This document shows, piece after piece, positions 11,962 to 12,871 of a stretch of 12,871 nucleotides of DNA. The stretch is from assembly GCA_964613695.1 (NCBI GenBank), contig CAZTIR010000037.1, forward strand, positions 1 through 12,871, written 5' to 3'. Position numbers and translations under genes: made by a program. The number at the start of each line of letters is the position of its first letter. Position 1 is the first letter of the stretch. The notes beneath the pieces are model-generated. The model ran no database searches. It saw only the letters and a program-made list of their open reading frames with translations, and was not told the origin of the DNA. This stretch comes from Pyrolobus sp964613695. Lineage in GTDB: Archaea; Thermoproteota; Thermoprotei_A; Sulfolobales; Pyrodictiaceae.

Positions 11962-12871
11962 ATGGATGCCAGCGTCTTAGAGGCTTTTAGGATAGGGGGC
12001 AGCGTCTGGGGTAGGAGGATAGTCTATCTGCGTAGGCCCGCCCCCCTCATGGGCGCCGTTTTCATAGGCGTTATTGACCGCGGTACTAACGTGTTACAGG
12101 TCAGGCCCACTACACTATGCAACCTATCCTGCATATTCTGTAGCGTGGATGCAGGGCCCTCGAGCAGGAGCAGGCAGGCAGAGTACCTGGTCGAAGATGT
12201 CGAGTGGCTCGTGGCGTGGGTCGAGGAGATTGCCAGGTTTAAGGGCGTGAGGGTTGAGGCCCTCATAGATGGCGTGGGGGATCCCACTACTTACCCGAGG
12301 CTTGTTGAGCTCATACGCCGTCTGAAGGAGAGCCCTTGGGTCGAGTCGGTTGCCCTCGAGACTCACGGCCAGAGCCTGGACGAGAGGGTTGTGAGGGAGT
12401 GGGAGAAGGCGGGGTTGGACAGGATAAACCTTAGCATCGAGACGCTCGACCCGGCTAAGGCTAGGGTGCTTGCTGGCACGCCATGGTATGACGTGGAGCG
12501 TGTGAAGAGGGTCGCCGAGTTCATAGCGAGAGAGACGAGGATAGACCTCCATGTTACGCCCGTCTGGCTGCCGGGGTTGAACGACGAGGATATACCGAGG
12601 ATTGTGAAGTGGGCCTTGGAGATAGGCGCTGGTAAGAGGTGGCCACCGGCCACTGTACAGAAGTTCCTGATCCACGAGCATGGTAGGAGGCCTCCTGGGG
12701 TGCGTGAGGTGTCTTGGCGCGTCTTCTGGAGGAGGGTTAGAGAGTGGAGCCGGGAGCTTGGCGTAAACCTGGCTCCGAGTATGGAGGAGTGGGGTATGAG
12801 GAGGGCGAGGAAAGTGCCAGAGCTATACAGGGTCGGTGACGTCGTGGAAGTTGTCCTCGTGGCGCCCGGCT
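11962..12871 (+). CDS. Radical SAM protein (COG2100-type), 3' end outside window
   Basis: This is a radical S-adenosylmethionine enzyme, 303 residues visible and continuing past the window edge with no in-frame stop. The [4Fe-4S] ligands are C53-x3-C57-x2-C60 in C-N-L-S-C-I-F-C-S-V-D-A-G. SAM-contacting features include D-G-V-G-D-P (103-108), the strand A-L-E-T-H-G, and N-L-S-I-E-T-L-D. The arrangement R-P-T-T-x-C-N-L-x-C-I-F-C-S-V-D fits the archaeal family COG2100, whose reaction is unknown. The last visible residues, Y-R-V-G-D-V-V-E-V-V-L-V-A-P-G (289-303), look like the first strands of a TRAM-type RNA-binding domain. The start is ATG 11962, with a TATA-like box at 11939. An internal ATG at 12049 is less likely. 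Confidence 0.87.
   Translation, partial: MDASVLEAFRIGGSVWGRRIVYLRRPAPLMGAVFIGVIDRGTNVLQVRPTTLCNLSCIFCSVDAGPSSRSRQAEYLVEDVEWLVAWVEEIARFKGVRVEALIDGVGDPTTYPRLVELIRRLKESPWVESVALETHGQSLDERVVREWEKAGLDRINLSIETLDPAKARVLAGTPWYDVERVKRVAEFIARETRIDLHVTPVWLPGLNDEDIPRIVKWALEIGAGKRWPPATVQKFLIHEHGRRPPGVREVSWRVFWRRVREWSRELGVNLAPSMEEWGMRRARKVPELYRVGDVVEVVLVAPG

Noticed and set aside
12124..12681. Long antisense open frame (185 codons) opposite the radical SAM gene
   Set aside because: It is Pro/Leu/Arg-rich with no recognisable motif, and the sense strand carries an intact radical SAM core. It reflects GC-rich codon bias on the other strand.
1..12871. CRISPR arrays, insertion sequences, integrase or attachment site at the tRNA, toxin-antitoxin pairs
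   Set aside because: I saw no regularly spaced repeats, transposase or integrase motifs, or direct repeats of the tRNA 3' end in the window.

Overview
The window looks like ordinary chromosomal DNA from a hyperthermophilic crenarchaeon, probably of the Desulfurococcales/Pyrodictiaceae type. The pointers are archaeal-only families (prefoldin beta, UPF0200/UPF0201, DUF2153-like and DUF3194-like proteins, a COG2100-type radical SAM protein), GC-rich tRNA stems, TATA boxes at leaderless spacing, many GTG and TTG starts with purine-rich Shine-Dalgarno sequences, and genes for di-myo-inositol phosphate (DIP), a solute of hyperthermophiles. All family calls come from reading motifs by eye. No database search was run, and genus-level placement is a guess.

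Layout: tRNA-Lys(CTT) on the minus strand (64-137) faces away from a GNAT acetyltransferase (+). That gene ends tail-to-tail with a CPA2-type cation/H+ antiporter carrying CBS domains (-). Divergent from the antiporter, and possibly sharing its TATA element, runs a + strand cluster: CYTH phosphatase-like protein, prefoldin beta, DUF3194-like protein and an NrnA-type DHH phosphoesterase (2379-4691). A helical DUF2153-like gene (-) follows. Next comes a tightly coupled + strand operon (5229-8066): CDP-inositol:inositol-phosphate transferase, inositol-1-phosphate cytidylyltransferase, and a RIO/Bud32-like kinase with an unusual N-terminal region. The UPF0200 and UPF0201 genes (-) are convergent with it. 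On the + strand then come an MJ0936-like metallophosphoesterase, a small basic protein coupled to a second DHH phosphoesterase, an 83-residue orphan protein, a lone NuoB-like Fe-S subunit, and a radical SAM gene cut off by the window edge.

How the genes work together: the first two operon genes supply the two key steps of DIP synthesis as separate polypeptides, CTP activation of inositol-1-phosphate and then its transfer to a second inositol-1-phosphate. The inositol-1-phosphate synthase and the final phosphatase are not in the window. The translationally coupled kinase-like third gene is the best candidate here for undescribed biology. Elsewhere there is a concentration of phosphoester and nucleotide enzymes (CYTH, two DHH proteins, metallophosphoesterase, UPF0200 P-loop kinase-like protein) next to protein-folding and RNA-associated genes. 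I see no CRISPR array, insertion sequence, phage gene or recognisable defence system. No stretch over 300 bases lacks a gene. The first 63 bases hold only a G-rich tract.
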